Source: CAVEFW01 sp963643505
GTDB taxonomy: Bacteria > Actinomycetota > Coriobacteriia > Coriobacteriales > Eggerthellaceae
Assembly: GCA_963643505.1 (NCBI GenBank)
Contig: CAVIKF010000005.1
Coordinates: forward strand, 62,001 to 126,000
Length of the DNA: 64,000 nt
Reading direction: 5' to 3'
A model generated the notes under the pieces. It searched no databases. It was not told the origin of the DNA and saw nothing but the letters and a program-made list of their open reading frames with translations. Shown here piece by piece: positions 26,406 through 34,421 of the stretch (position 1 is its first letter; each line of letters starts with the position of its first letter). The translations under genes were made by a program, and so were the position numbers.

Positions 26406-26491
26406 CCTTTGGTCTCCGCTAGAACGGTGGCCAAAGGATAGGGGAGGAATGAAAAGCTCCTTTACGGGAATGAAGGATCCCATAAAGGAGC
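26406..26491 (+). promoter_or_regulatory. Two consecutive hairpins between mutase and permease genes
   Basis: CCTTTGG (26406-26412) pairs with CCAAAGG (26431-26437). A 14-bp stem with one mismatch follows (26456-26469 with 26478-26491, loop of 8). No T-tract follows either. In a 170-bp gap inside a likely operon they fit mRNA stabilisation or partial attenuation between the enzyme genes and the transporter gene. Confidence 0.55.
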
Positions 26492-26564
26492 AAAGGAAGG
26501 CTGGCGACCCTGATGCTGGGAAGCTGCTGGGATCGCTAGCAACCTTTAATTATAAGGGGTTACT

Positions 26565-28160
26565 ATGGATATTTTCATATCTTTTATACCAGTCATTCTG
26601 GTAATTATCCTATTGCTAGGGTTTAAAGTTGCGGGTCACTGGGCTGGCATTGCCGGATGGGTGGCCGTCATGATCATCGCTGTCGCGTTCTTTGATACAG
26701 GAATCGACATCGGGCTTATCGCTTCTGCGAAGGGTGCCTTAGCATCCATGGCTGTGACCGGCATGATCGTCACATCGCTTTTGCAGATTACCTTCCTTGA
26801 GGACACGGGCGCTCTGGCGCGTATCGTCGTGACCGTGAAGACGTTTGCTGCATCCAACAAACCCGTGCAGATCATGATGATCAACGTCATCATTGGTACA
26901 ATGCTCGTGACCGTTGGCGCGACTCCTGCCGCCATTTTGCCTCCTATCATGTTGGCAATGGGCTACTCGACAGTCATCGCCATCGCCTTGCCTTGCTTGG
27001 GCTTCGACTCCTTGTGCACATACGCCATGTTGGCTGCACCTGTAGTCGTTCTTTCCGACATCTTGACCGGTGCTGGCTTTGTCATGCCTGATGGCGGCGC
27101 TCCCACCGTGCAGGCTGTGTCCATCTACTTCTCGCACTACTTGCCCGTCATTACCCCCTGCATCTGCTCTGCAATGCTTTTGATGGTTGGCGGCCCGAAG
27201 ATGTTGGCCAAGGGCATCATCCCGATGCTCATTACCGGCTTGGGCATGGGCTTTTCGGCCATGGGCGTATCTTACCTTGGCGTCGGCATCGTGTTGACTG
27301 GCGTTATTGCTTCTGCTGTCACCCTTGTCCTCATGCTTATATACATGAAGATAATCAAGTGTCCCATTTTCGATCGCTCCATTCTGACCGAAGAAGATCT
27401 CGAAATCGAGAAGAGCATGCCTTTGTGGAAGGCTCTCAGTCCTTGGGCGTTGCTCATTTTCTTCTGCCTGATCACCAACTTTGTCCCGCCGCTGTATGAC
27501 TTGACTTACAAGACTATCGAGATGCGTATCAAGCTGTTCCCTGGCGACTCCGGACAACCGTTGCGTCTGTTCTGGCAGGCATACTTCTGGGTCATCATCT
27601 CCACCATCATCGGCTACTTCATCATCAAGCCTGAAAAGGGTGTCGTGGGCAAGTCCCTTAAGCGTTGGTGCAAGCGATTCCCAGCTCCGATGATCAGTTC
27701 CATCATCTACTTCTGCATCGCTTACGTCATGATGTACTCTTGCTATGCTGCTACTGGCGAGGGCGGCGCTTGGGTCATGGTCGACCAATCCAAGAACATC
27801 ATCGCTCTTTGGGCAAACGCTGCGGCCGATGTGTTTGGCATGGCATACCCGGTCGTCAACTCCTTCTTGGGTCTGCTGTCTGGCTTCGTTACCGGATCCG
27901 AGACCTCTACCGTTGCTATGTTTGCGAAGTACAACCTGCTGAGCTCCGAGATTCTCGGCCTCAACCCGCTCACCGTTATCGCTGGTGGTGCAGTGGGCGC
28001 CGGTCTGGCCTCTGTGCTTACCCCGGTTAAGCTGCAGATTTCTTCCGCATCCATCGACAAGATCGGCGAGGAGTCCATCGTACTCGGCAAGGTTTTGCCC
28101 TACTCCGCAGTGCTGGTACTCATTTCCGCCATCATGACTCAGGTCTTTTGCATGATTTAA
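26565..28160 (+). CDS. L-lactate permease (LctP)-family transporter
   Basis: A 531-residue membrane protein with about 13-14 helices of the LctP family. The conserved GLLSGFVTGSETSTVAMFAKYN segment resembles the TGSDTSSN region of lactate/glycolate permeases. VGATPAAILPPIMLAMGY and the extended cytoplasmic loop near 265-290 also fit. Family members take up 2-hydroxy monocarboxylates with protons. As the last gene of the riboswitch operon it probably imports the acid that the mutase pathway consumes, by inference. A TAAGGGG site precedes the ATG and an intrinsic terminator follows. Confidence 0.83.
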   Translation: MDIFISFIPVILVIILLLGFKVAGHWAGIAGWVAVMIIAVAFFDTGIDIGLIASAKGALASMAVTGMIVTSLLQITFLEDTGALARIVVTVKTFAASNKPVQIMMINVIIGTMLVTVGATPAAILPPIMLAMGYSTVIAIALPCLGFDSLCTYAMLAAPVVVLSDILTGAGFVMPDGGAPTVQAVSIYFSHYLPVITPCICSAMLLMVGGPKMLAKGIIPMLITGLGMGFSAMGVSYLGVGIVLTGVIASAVTLVLMLIYMKIIKCPIFDRSILTEEDLEIEKSMPLWKALSPWALLIFFCLITNFVPPLYDLTYKTIEMRIKLFPGDSGQPLRLFWQAYFWVIISTIIGYFIIKPEKGVVGKSLKRWCKRFPAPMISSIIYFCIAYVMMYSCYAATGEGGAWVMVDQSKNIIALWANAAADVFGMAYPVVNSFLGLLSGFVTGSETSTVAMFAKYNLLSSEILGLNPLTVIAGGAVGAGLASVLTPVKLQISSASIDKIGEESIVLGKVLPYSAVLVLISAIMTQVFCMI

Positions 28161-28198
28161 ATCTATGCATAATCAGAGAATGTCATAAACATGGCGAA

Positions 28199-28232
28199 GA
28201 GGGGGTACCTTGAGGGTACCCCCTTGTTTATT
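28199..28232 (+). terminator. Intrinsic terminator after the permease gene
   Basis: GGGGGTACC (28201-28209) pairs perfectly with 28215-28223 across TTGAG, extended by flanking A-T and G-T pairs, and is followed by TTGTTTATT. It ends the mutase operon 30 bp before the adenosyltransferase start, so that gene needs readthrough or its own promoter. Confidence 0.85.
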
Positions 28233-28252
28233 ACCGGAAGGAAGAAACTATC

Positions 28253-28750
28253 ATGCATGTTTACACAAGACGCGGAGACGGGGGAGAGACCTCCCTGTAC
28301 TCCGGGGAGCGAGTATCCAAAACGGAGATACGCGTGGAAGCCTATGGCACAGCCGACGAGTTGCAATCCTGGCTAGGCTTGGCCCGGACAAGCGTGGAGG
28401 ACGAGGAGATCAACGAGATTCTCTACACGGTGGAAAGCCAGCTTATACACGCCATGGCGGAACTGGCGACCATTGGCGGTGAACCGCGTGTCACCGTTGA
28501 GCATGTGACCTATTTGGAGGAGAACATCGACCGCTACACTCCCGAGAAGTTCTCCTTCCACGTACCGGGCGAAACGGTCGCGTCGGCCCAACTGCACATA
28601 GCTCGCACCGTCGCACGCAGATGCGAGCGAGTTGTGCAAAGGCTTGCAAACCAAGAACCCATATCCGAGACGCTCATGGCGTTCTTTAACAGGATTTCGG
28701 ACCTGTGTTACGTGTTGGCATGCGCGCAAGAAGGTGAAAAGAATGAATGA
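28253..28750 (+). CDS. PduO-type ATP:cob(I)alamin adenosyltransferase
   Basis: A 165-residue PduO-family enzyme: N-terminal TRRGDGGETSLYSGERVSK (ATP loop), RVEAYGTADELQSWLG, and the helix RTVARRCERVV with the conserved Arg cluster and later Asn-Arg-Ser/Asp (NRISDLCYVLA). It transfers the adenosyl group of ATP to Co(I) of corrinoids, making the AdoCbl cofactor used by the mutase encoded just upstream. GGAAGGAAG precedes the ATG. The stop overlaps the DUF1847 start by 8 bp, so the two products are probably made together. Confidence 0.93.
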   Translation: MHVYTRRGDGGETSLYSGERVSKTEIRVEAYGTADELQSWLGLARTSVEDEEINEILYTVESQLIHAMAELATIGGEPRVTVEHVTYLEENIDRYTPEKFSFHVPGETVASAQLHIARTVARRCERVVQRLANQEPISETLMAFFNRISDLCYVLACAQEGEKNE

Positions 28751-29414
28751 CAAGATGATGAGCTGTGCAAATTGTGGAACTCACCACTGTGACCACCTAG
28801 ACAGCAAATTCCCGGATTTTTGCCTCACCACGAACACGCCTCAGGAATTTTTCGAGGAAGCTCTCGACGAATACAAAAACGATGAGGAAACCCGTCGGAT
28901 ATTCCAAGCGTCAGCTGAGGTAGAGGGCCTTTACTATGGACGACTGACCCGCGTAGAAGAGGCGGCCCTCTTCGCGCACAAGATCGGTGCGAAGAAAATC
29001 GGCATAGCCACGTGCATGGGTTTGGTGCGTGAGACGCAGATGTTCACCAAGTTGCTCAAAGCGAAAGGTTTTGAGGCCGTTACCGCAGTAGTGTGCAAGG
29101 TGGGCGCTGTCGACAAAACCGAGGCAGGCGTCCCCGACAATGTGAAAGTGCGTCCCGGTGGGCATGAGTCCACGTGCAATCCCATCGTGCAGGCAAAAAT
29201 TCTCAATGCCGAAAAAACCGATCTGAACATCATCGTAGGTCTATGTTGCGGGCACGATACGCTGTTCATCAAACATTCGGACGCCCCGGTCACATACCTT
29301 ATTGTCAAGGATCGTGTACTGGCACATAACCCGGCAGCGGCACTGTACACCTCAAACATGTATTACCGTCGCGTGATGTCTCCGGAGTGGCCCGAAAGCC
29401 GTCCGTTGGACTAA
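28743..29414 (+). CDS. DUF1847 family cysteine-rich protein
   Basis: A 223-residue protein of DUF1847. The N-terminal MSCANCGTHHCDH looks like a metal site, and later cysteines occur in ATCMGLVRE, TAVVCKVG, ESTCNPIVQA and GLCCGHDTLF, spaced as in an Fe-S or zinc protein with a Rossmann-like core. The function of the family is unknown. Translational overlap with the corrinoid adenosyltransferase gene suggests a role tied to cobamide or metal handling; this is inference from context. I take the ATG at 28743; the longer frame lies inside pduO. Confidence 0.83.
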   Translation: MNDKMMSCANCGTHHCDHLDSKFPDFCLTTNTPQEFFEEALDEYKNDEETRRIFQASAEVEGLYYGRLTRVEEAALFAHKIGAKKIGIATCMGLVRETQMFTKLLKAKGFEAVTAVVCKVGAVDKTEAGVPDNVKVRPGGHESTCNPIVQAKILNAEKTDLNIIVGLCCGHDTLFIKHSDAPVTYLIVKDRVLAHNPAAALYTSNMYYRRVMSPEWPESRPLD

Positions 29415-29512
29415 GGACCAGGCCACAAGTGCAAAAAAGGCGCTGGTTGCTTTGAGCCGCACCTTTGTTCTTGGGGTCAATATATGAAGTTCGGCGGCTA
29501 GGCCGCTGCCGC

Positions 29513-29558
29513 AAGGGACTGATTCCGAAATACCTTCGGGGTCGGTCCCTTCGGTTTT
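29513..29558. terminator. Terminator-like hairpin between convergent genes
   Basis: A 17-nt arm (29513-29529) pairs with 29535-29551 across a 5-nt loop, with only G-T wobbles as imperfections, then CGGTTTTGC. It lies between the ends of the DUF1847 gene and the minus-strand Crp-like gene and could serve both directions. Confidence 0.7.
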
Positions 29559-29605
29559 GCTTGACGTCGATAGCTTGTCGCTAACCCGTTGCCGCTAGCC
29601 CGTTG

Positions 29606-30193
29606 CTAATCCGCCGCTTTTAACCCGTCGTCTCGTTTCTCGGCAGACGCTTTGCGAGCTTCGATCTTTTTGCGAATGCGATTTACCGAGACACGATGCA
29701 TTCCCATAAAGAGCGCTAACGTTGCATCGCTGATCTTCTCATCGAGCTCCTCGATTTTATCAAAGTATTTCTCGAGAGCTTCAAGTCGGCTTTCCGAGGG
29801 GTCAAGCGCCGCATGGCGATAATTCAACAGCGTAAAGCGGAACTGGTCGTGATAGTGAATGGCCAAAAGCCAGCTCAGTCGAGCGTCTGCTTGTACTTTT
29901 CGGTCGAATTCGCTGGCGCGGCAACAAGCGATGACGCTATCCGTGAGCGTGTGAAAAGGCAGCATGAGGTTCTTGTCGAAGGAATGGATAATGTCTCCCT
30001 TTTGCCAGATGCTGTTTGCCAACTCGGTATCACTTGTCTCTGTCTGTGAAGCCGTGAACAACACGCCACTCAACACAAACCACACATACGTCTCGGTTCC
30101 ACAGGAAAGGACATACACGCGGTCCTTTTCGCAATTCATCTTTTCAAGAGCCACATTTTCCATAGACCAAGCAAACAGCTCGTTATCTCTCAT
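29606..30193 (-). CDS. Crp/Fnr-like transcriptional regulator
   Basis: A 195-residue regulator. The N-terminal half is a divergent cupin/cNMP-like sensor (YVLSCGTETYVWFVLSGVLF, then WQKGDIIHSF). A C-terminal helix-turn-helix follows: ISDATLALFMGMHRVSVNRIRKKIEARK, where HRVSVNR is the recognition helix as in Crp-family proteins. No Fe-S cysteine cluster is evident, so the effector is unknown. It is read divergently from the cbiR-led cobamide cluster across a 309-bp AT-rich region and is the best local candidate to control it. AGAAGGA precedes the ATG. Confidence 0.8.
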   Translation of the reverse strand: MRDNELFAWSMENVALEKMNCEKDRVYVLSCGTETYVWFVLSGVLFTASQTETSDTELANSIWQKGDIIHSFDKNLMLPFHTLTDSVIACCRASEFDRKVQADARLSWLLAIHYHDQFRFTLLNYRHAALDPSESRLEALEKYFDKIEELDEKISDATLALFMGMHRVSVNRIRKKIEARKASAEKRDDGLKAAD

Positions 30194-30502
30194 GCGATGT
30201 TCCTTCTGTTCTCGTGTTTTTCTGATGATTCTCGTTCGGAATCGGATAATAGCATGATGCCTACTAAATTAATTGAAAAAATTTTCTTGTATAACGATTA
30301 CAATATCGATTAACAGTTGCTACCTAGTTTACTATAATCATAAACACAATATTGCAATATAAATCAAAGTCTTACAGTTTACCCTGGTCAACTCTCCATA
30401 TAGGGTAGAGATGACTTACGTGAACTTTTCTTTCACCGACTATATTTTCGGGAAACGGGCCAATTTTACGAGCAACCGTCTTTTTTGCGCTAGGGAGGAC
30501 AA
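30194..30502. promoter_or_regulatory. Divergent AT-rich control region with 12-bp palindrome
   Basis: There is no gene here. The perfect palindrome ATATTGCAATAT at 30349-30360 lies about 145 bp from either start. A near-direct repeat CGATTACAATATCGATT lies around 30295-30311. No cobalamin aptamer core is visible upstream of the cob genes. These elements are candidate operators for the divergent Crp-like regulator; the assignment is inference. Confidence 0.4.
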
Positions 30503-31507
30503 GTGAAACTAGGAGTAAACCTTACTACGGGATATGACGATATGGCCCGGTTTCGCGATACGGAGGACCTCGGTTCGTTTCTTGGGACACTTGATGGAGT
30601 TGAGCTCACGTGTCTCGACGAGCACGACAAGGGTCTGGTGACACCGGGGCAGGTGTTGGGCCTTCACATGAGCTCATACTACAATTGGCTAGATTTTTGG
30701 GAGGGAAACGAGGAAGGCCTCATCCGCGATTTCGGGTCGGTTGAGGCGGCCGTGTCGTTTTTCGGCGGTGAGTCCCGTCAGGTCATTGTGGATCGTTATC
30801 GCAAAGATTTGGAGAATGCCCAATGCTTTGAGGCGGAATACGTCGTGTTTCATGTGACCGATGCTTGGACTGAGGAATTTTTTACCCTGACGTATCATCG
30901 CAGCGACGAAGAGGTTCTTGAAGCTGCGGCTGAAGTCATAAACCAGGTATTTGCCCAGGAGGCGGGCTCCCTGACGCTTCTGATGGAAAACCTTTGGTAT
31001 CCAGGGTTGAATTTCATGCGCCCCGAGCTGGCGAGGGACCTGCTGCAAAGTATCGACTACCCCAATGTCGGGTTTATGCTCGATACCGGACACTTGCTCC
31101 ATACAAACCTTGACCTGGTAAGCGAGCAAGATGGGATCGGCTATCTTCATGAGGTAGTCGACCGTATGGAGGCCGTTGACGCCCTGATCGACCATATCCG
31201 GGGCATGCATCTGCACCAGTCGATAACGGGAGCATATGCAAAAAGCGTCTTGGCGAACCCACCTGTCTTGTCGACAGATTTGGTTGAGCGTAACGGTCAG
31301 GTGCTTCGCCACGTCTTCGCTATCGACCGACACCTTCCGTTCACCTGCCCGGAAGTTGCCAAGGTCGTGAAGCGTATCGAGCCAGACTACCTTGTGAACG
31401 AGTTTATTACGGAAAGCCGAGAAGAGCTTGCACGGGCTCTGTGCATTCAAATGACCGCGCTTGGGGAGGGCGGACTGGATTTGGAGAAGGAATCTTTTTG
31501 GGTGTAG
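30503..31507 (+). CDS. cbiR: TIM-barrel AP-endonuclease-2-like protein, probable cobamide remodelling hydrolase CbiR
   Basis: A 334-residue sugar-isomerase/AP endonuclease 2-type barrel. Likely metal ligands are spread as in the superfamily: Glu162 in MENLWYPG, Asp194 and His197 in MLDTGHLLH, His236/His238 in GMHLHQS and a late Glu in VNEFITE. CbiR of Akkermansia muciniphila belongs to this superfamily, sits with cobamide genes and removes the nucleotide loop of cobamides so the lower ligand can be exchanged. Placement directly ahead of cobT, cobU, cobS and cobC makes that function likely here, but no CbiR-specific motif is recalled. The GTG start follows AGGGAGGAC. Confidence 0.7.
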   Translation: MKLGVNLTTGYDDMARFRDTEDLGSFLGTLDGVELTCLDEHDKGLVTPGQVLGLHMSSYYNWLDFWEGNEEGLIRDFGSVEAAVSFFGGESRQVIVDRYRKDLENAQCFEAEYVVFHVTDAWTEEFFTLTYHRSDEEVLEAAAEVINQVFAQEAGSLTLLMENLWYPGLNFMRPELARDLLQSIDYPNVGFMLDTGHLLHTNLDLVSEQDGIGYLHEVVDRMEAVDALIDHIRGMHLHQSITGAYAKSVLANPPVLSTDLVERNGQVLRHVFAIDRHLPFTCPEVAKVVKRIEPDYLVNEFITESREELARALCIQMTALGEGGLDLEKESFWV

Positions 31508-31601
31508 GAAGGCGTCGGATGCTGTCCGGGTTGTTTATGCGTCCGTTGTTATGCATCCGTTGCGCGTGACGAGATGGCGGAAAAGATGGGAGAGATGCCA
31601 T

Positions 31602-32651
31602 ATGGGCGAAAAATCCTTGGATTTCAAGATCGCACCAGCCGACGAGGAGGCAAAAAGAAGGGCGATTGATCGATGGAACGGCGTCGCGAAACCCATAGGC
31701 AGCCTCGGGGTGCTCGAAGACATCGTTGTCCAGATTGCTGGGTTGACAGGCGAGGAAGACGTCCGTTTGGACAAGCGGGTGGTCTTGGCCATGTGCGCTG
31801 ACAATGGCGTGGTGGAGGAAGGTGTTACCCAGACCGGACAGGAAATCACCTCGCTCGTGGCGGGTAACATGCTCAAAGGGATTTCCTCGGTATGCGTGAT
31901 GGGTGCCACGGCAGGCATCGACGTGGTGCCCGTAGATGTGGGCATGGCCACCAAGGTCGAAGGGGTGGCCGATTTTAGTACGGCGCGGGGTACCGCTAAT
32001 TTCGCTAAGGGGCCCGCCATGACACGTGAGCAGGCTGTTCATGCAATAAACGCCGGAGTGGAGATGGTCGGACGTTTGTGTGACGAAGGCTACAACATCA
32101 TCGTAGCCGCAGAGATGGGCATAGGGAACACCACTTCATCAAGCGCTGTGGCCAGCGTGTTGTTGGACAAGCCCGTCGAGGTTGTGACAGGCAAAGGCGC
32201 AGGTCTGTCCAATGAGGGCCTCACATGCAAGGTGGATACCATACGCCGGGCCATCGCGCTGAACCAACCTGATGCCAGCGACGCCCTCGACGTATTAACA
32301 AAGGTGGGCGGCTTTGACATAGCTGGAATGGCGGGGGCGTTCATCGGAGGCGCGCTGCATCGCGTACCTGTGGTGATCGACGGTTTTATTAGCGCGGTGG
32401 CCGCACTGGTCGCTTTGCGCATCTGCCCCGAATGTCGACTTGCCATCATTGCTTCGCACATGTCCGAAGAACCGGCATCCCGTCTGATTTTTGACGAACT
32501 GGGAATGAACCCAATCATCAACGCAGGTCTGCGGCTCGGAGAAGGTACAGGCGCTGTGTTGTTGTTGCCCATGCTCGACATGGCCTTGGCTCTATACCGG
32601 GGAAAGTCGTTTGAGGATATCGGCATGGACGCCTATGAAGTGGGTTTGTGA
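31602..32651 (+). CDS. cobT: Nicotinate-nucleotide:dimethylbenzimidazole phosphoribosyltransferase
   Basis: A 349-residue CobT. It has KPIGSLGVLE at the N-terminus, MCADNGVVEEGVTQTGQEIT, AAEMGIGNTTSSSA, VTGKGAGL and the C-terminal NAGLRLGEGTGAVL, where Glu314 corresponds to the catalytic glutamate (Glu317 in Salmonella). It activates the lower-ligand base as the alpha-ribotide for attachment to the corrinoid. The ATG at 31602 has GGGAGAG upstream; the frame extends 47 codons further into cbiR without a site. The stop and the cobU start overlap as TGATG. Confidence 0.96.
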   Translation: MGEKSLDFKIAPADEEAKRRAIDRWNGVAKPIGSLGVLEDIVVQIAGLTGEEDVRLDKRVVLAMCADNGVVEEGVTQTGQEITSLVAGNMLKGISSVCVMGATAGIDVVPVDVGMATKVEGVADFSTARGTANFAKGPAMTREQAVHAINAGVEMVGRLCDEGYNIIVAAEMGIGNTTSSSAVASVLLDKPVEVVTGKGAGLSNEGLTCKVDTIRRAIALNQPDASDALDVLTKVGGFDIAGMAGAFIGGALHRVPVVIDGFISAVAALVALRICPECRLAIIASHMSEEPASRLIFDELGMNPIINAGLRLGEGTGAVLLLPMLDMALALYRGKSFEDIGMDAYEVGL

Positions 32652-33238
32652 TGTTTTATTTGGTGACGGGAGGCTCCGCAAGCGGCAAAAGCGCCTGGGC
32701 AGAAGCCTTATCTGAATCCATCACCGAAGGCACACCGGGCACAGTCGTCTATTTGGCGACCATGCAACCCGAAGGGCGTGAGGCGATGGAGCGAATAAAG
32801 AAACACCGCCTGCAACGAGAGGGGAGAGGATTTCTCACCGTCGAGCGAAGCCGGGACCTGACAAGGATTGACCTAGCTGCCACGCTCGAGACGCCGAGCG
32901 ACGCCTCGGTCGTGCTGTTAGAGTGTCTGGGTACCCTTCTTGCCAACGAGATGTTTTCGGATGAGGGTGTTTTCCTCGGCAGGGAGCACTCCGTCCGTCG
33001 CGTCATCGATGGGGTGGAGCACCTACGCACCCAGGTCCCAAATTTGGTAGCGGTCACAAACGAGGTAGGGTCCGCGGGTTGTGATTTTGACATCTTGGTC
33101 TTGGAATACATAGATGCTCTCGGCGAGATAAATTGCCGCTTGGCCAGTGATGCGGACGTCGTGGTCGAGGTGGTGGCTGGTATGCCGAACGTCGTGAAAG
33201 GAAAATCGTGGCACGTAAAGTCGGCAAATCGGTTATAG
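32651..33238 (+). CDS. cobU: Adenosylcobinamide kinase / guanylyltransferase
   Basis: A 195-residue bifunctional CobU. Walker A is GGSASGKS (7-14). The region RIKKHRLQREG contains His52 at the place of the guanylylated histidine. LLECLGTLLANEM and VTNEVGSAGCDFD match the conserved strand motifs, with a C-terminal MPNVVKGK. It phosphorylates adenosylcobinamide and transfers GMP to give AdoCbi-GDP for CobS. It overlaps cobT by one base and cobS by 31 bp. Confidence 0.95.
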   Translation: MFYLVTGGSASGKSAWAEALSESITEGTPGTVVYLATMQPEGREAMERIKKHRLQREGRGFLTVERSRDLTRIDLAATLETPSDASVVLLECLGTLLANEMFSDEGVFLGREHSVRRVIDGVEHLRTQVPNLVAVTNEVGSAGCDFDILVLEYIDALGEINCRLASDADVVVEVVAGMPNVVKGKSWHVKSANRL

Positions 33239-33981
33239 CGGCATTTTCCCTTTTTTCGCGCATCCCCACTCCCCGCGTAGAGTGGGATGAGGATACCATG
33301 CGCTACCTGATGTGCGCATTGCCGCTGGTTGGTCTTGTGGTGGGTATCCTGAACGCCGTGTGGGCTTGGTTTAGCGCCTTCGCGGGTCTCGGATCCATAG
33401 CTTTTGCCGTGGGTCTGACCGTCATACCTATCGCAGTGACGGGAGGCATTCACTTGGACGGGTTTGTGGATGTTGTGGATGCCTTGTCCAGCCATGCGGA
33501 GCCAGAGCGCAAAAGACAGATTCTGAAGGACCCCCACATTGGCTCTTTCGCCATTATCGGATTCGCGGTCTATATATTGCTCTATCTTGGTTTTTCTTCA
33601 GAGTTGAGAGTGGATGCGACGGTGTTGGGATTGTTGTGCCTGCTCCCCGTCTTGAGCCGCGTGTGTGCCGGTATGGCGGTACTGGCTTTTCCTCGCAGCG
33701 CCTCCGAGGGCATGCTGTTCATGTTTCAAAAGGCCGCACGAAAAGAAAAAGGCCTGGTTGTGTTGGGAATTGAGTTTGTCGCGTGTGCGGCGGCTCTTAT
33801 CGTGTTGCATCCGGTGGCGGGTGCCGCAATGGTACTTGGCTCATTGGCGGTAGGGGCTTGTCTGTATCGGGTGGCCATGAGGCAGTTCGGCGGAATAAAC
33901 GGAGATTTAGCCGGTTTTTACGTGCAGGTTGGCGAGCTGGTGATGCTTGCGTGCTTGGTGATAAGCGAGGCGGTAGTCTGA
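33208..33981 (+). CDS. cobS: Adenosylcobinamide-GDP ribazoletransferase (cobalamin synthase)
   Basis: A 257-residue integral membrane CobS with about seven helices. The signature GGIHLDGFVDVVDALSS holds the Mg-binding acidic residues, LKDPHIGSFAII follows, and the C-terminal FGGINGDLAGFYVQ is typical. It joins AdoCbi-GDP to alpha-ribazole (phosphate) at the membrane. The GTG at 33208 lies inside cobU after AAAGGA. The stop overlaps the next start. Confidence 0.95.
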   Translation: MARKVGKSVIAAFSLFSRIPTPRVEWDEDTMRYLMCALPLVGLVVGILNAVWAWFSAFAGLGSIAFAVGLTVIPIAVTGGIHLDGFVDVVDALSSHAEPERKRQILKDPHIGSFAIIGFAVYILLYLGFSSELRVDATVLGLLCLLPVLSRVCAGMAVLAFPRSASEGMLFMFQKAARKEKGLVVLGIEFVACAAALIVLHPVAGAAMVLGSLAVGACLYRVAMRQFGGINGDLAGFYVQVGELVMLACLVISEAVV

Positions 33982-34421
33982 TGATGCTGGTGATGGGCGG
34001 TCGTGCCTCGGGGAAACACACCTACGTAGCGTCGCTGGGCTATGATGCGACGAAAATGTCTGATGGGAAAGTCGACGGACACCCTGTGATTTTGCACGCT
34101 GAAAAGTTAGTATCCCATTGCAATAGGGATTTAGAGGAAGCGGTTTGCTTATTGTCAACCTTGGAGGTGGTTTGCATCGCCGAGGTTGGAAGTGGTCCGA
34201 CCCCTGCAGGGAGCGAGGAGCGCGACGAGCGAGATCGCATTGGGCGTCTTGCCATGCTCCTGGCACAGAGGGCGGAGTGTGTCGTGCGTATGGTGTGTGG
34301 CATTCCTGTTGTGTTGAAAGGGTCCCCAACAACAGTGACTCCCGACGGAGTGCGTCAGGTGTCTGGGGCGGTTCCCTCCAGCCGGAAGCCAGGTGGCGTT
34401 GCCAAGGATAACGTGCTATGA
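33981..34421 (+). CDS. Short CobU-like protein with altered Walker A
   Basis: A 146-residue protein that aligns with both ends of CobU. The N-terminal loop is MGGRASGKHT, and the C-terminal half has AEVGSGPTP, DRIGRLAMLLAQRAECVV and GIPVVLKG, which parallel the end of CobU. The central part, with the guanylylated His and its flank, is missing or unrecognisable. In the P-loop the Ser/Thr that should follow Lys12 is His13. A second kinase, a regulatory paralogue or a decaying duplicate are all possible. It is tightly coupled on both sides (TGATG with cobS, ATGA with cobC), which argues for a maintained gene. Confidence 0.75.
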   Translation: MMLVMGGRASGKHTYVASLGYDATKMSDGKVDGHPVILHAEKLVSHCNRDLEEAVCLLSTLEVVCIAEVGSGPTPAGSEERDERDRIGRLAMLLAQRAECVVRMVCGIPVVLKGSPTTVTPDGVRQVSGAVPSSRKPGGVAKDNVL

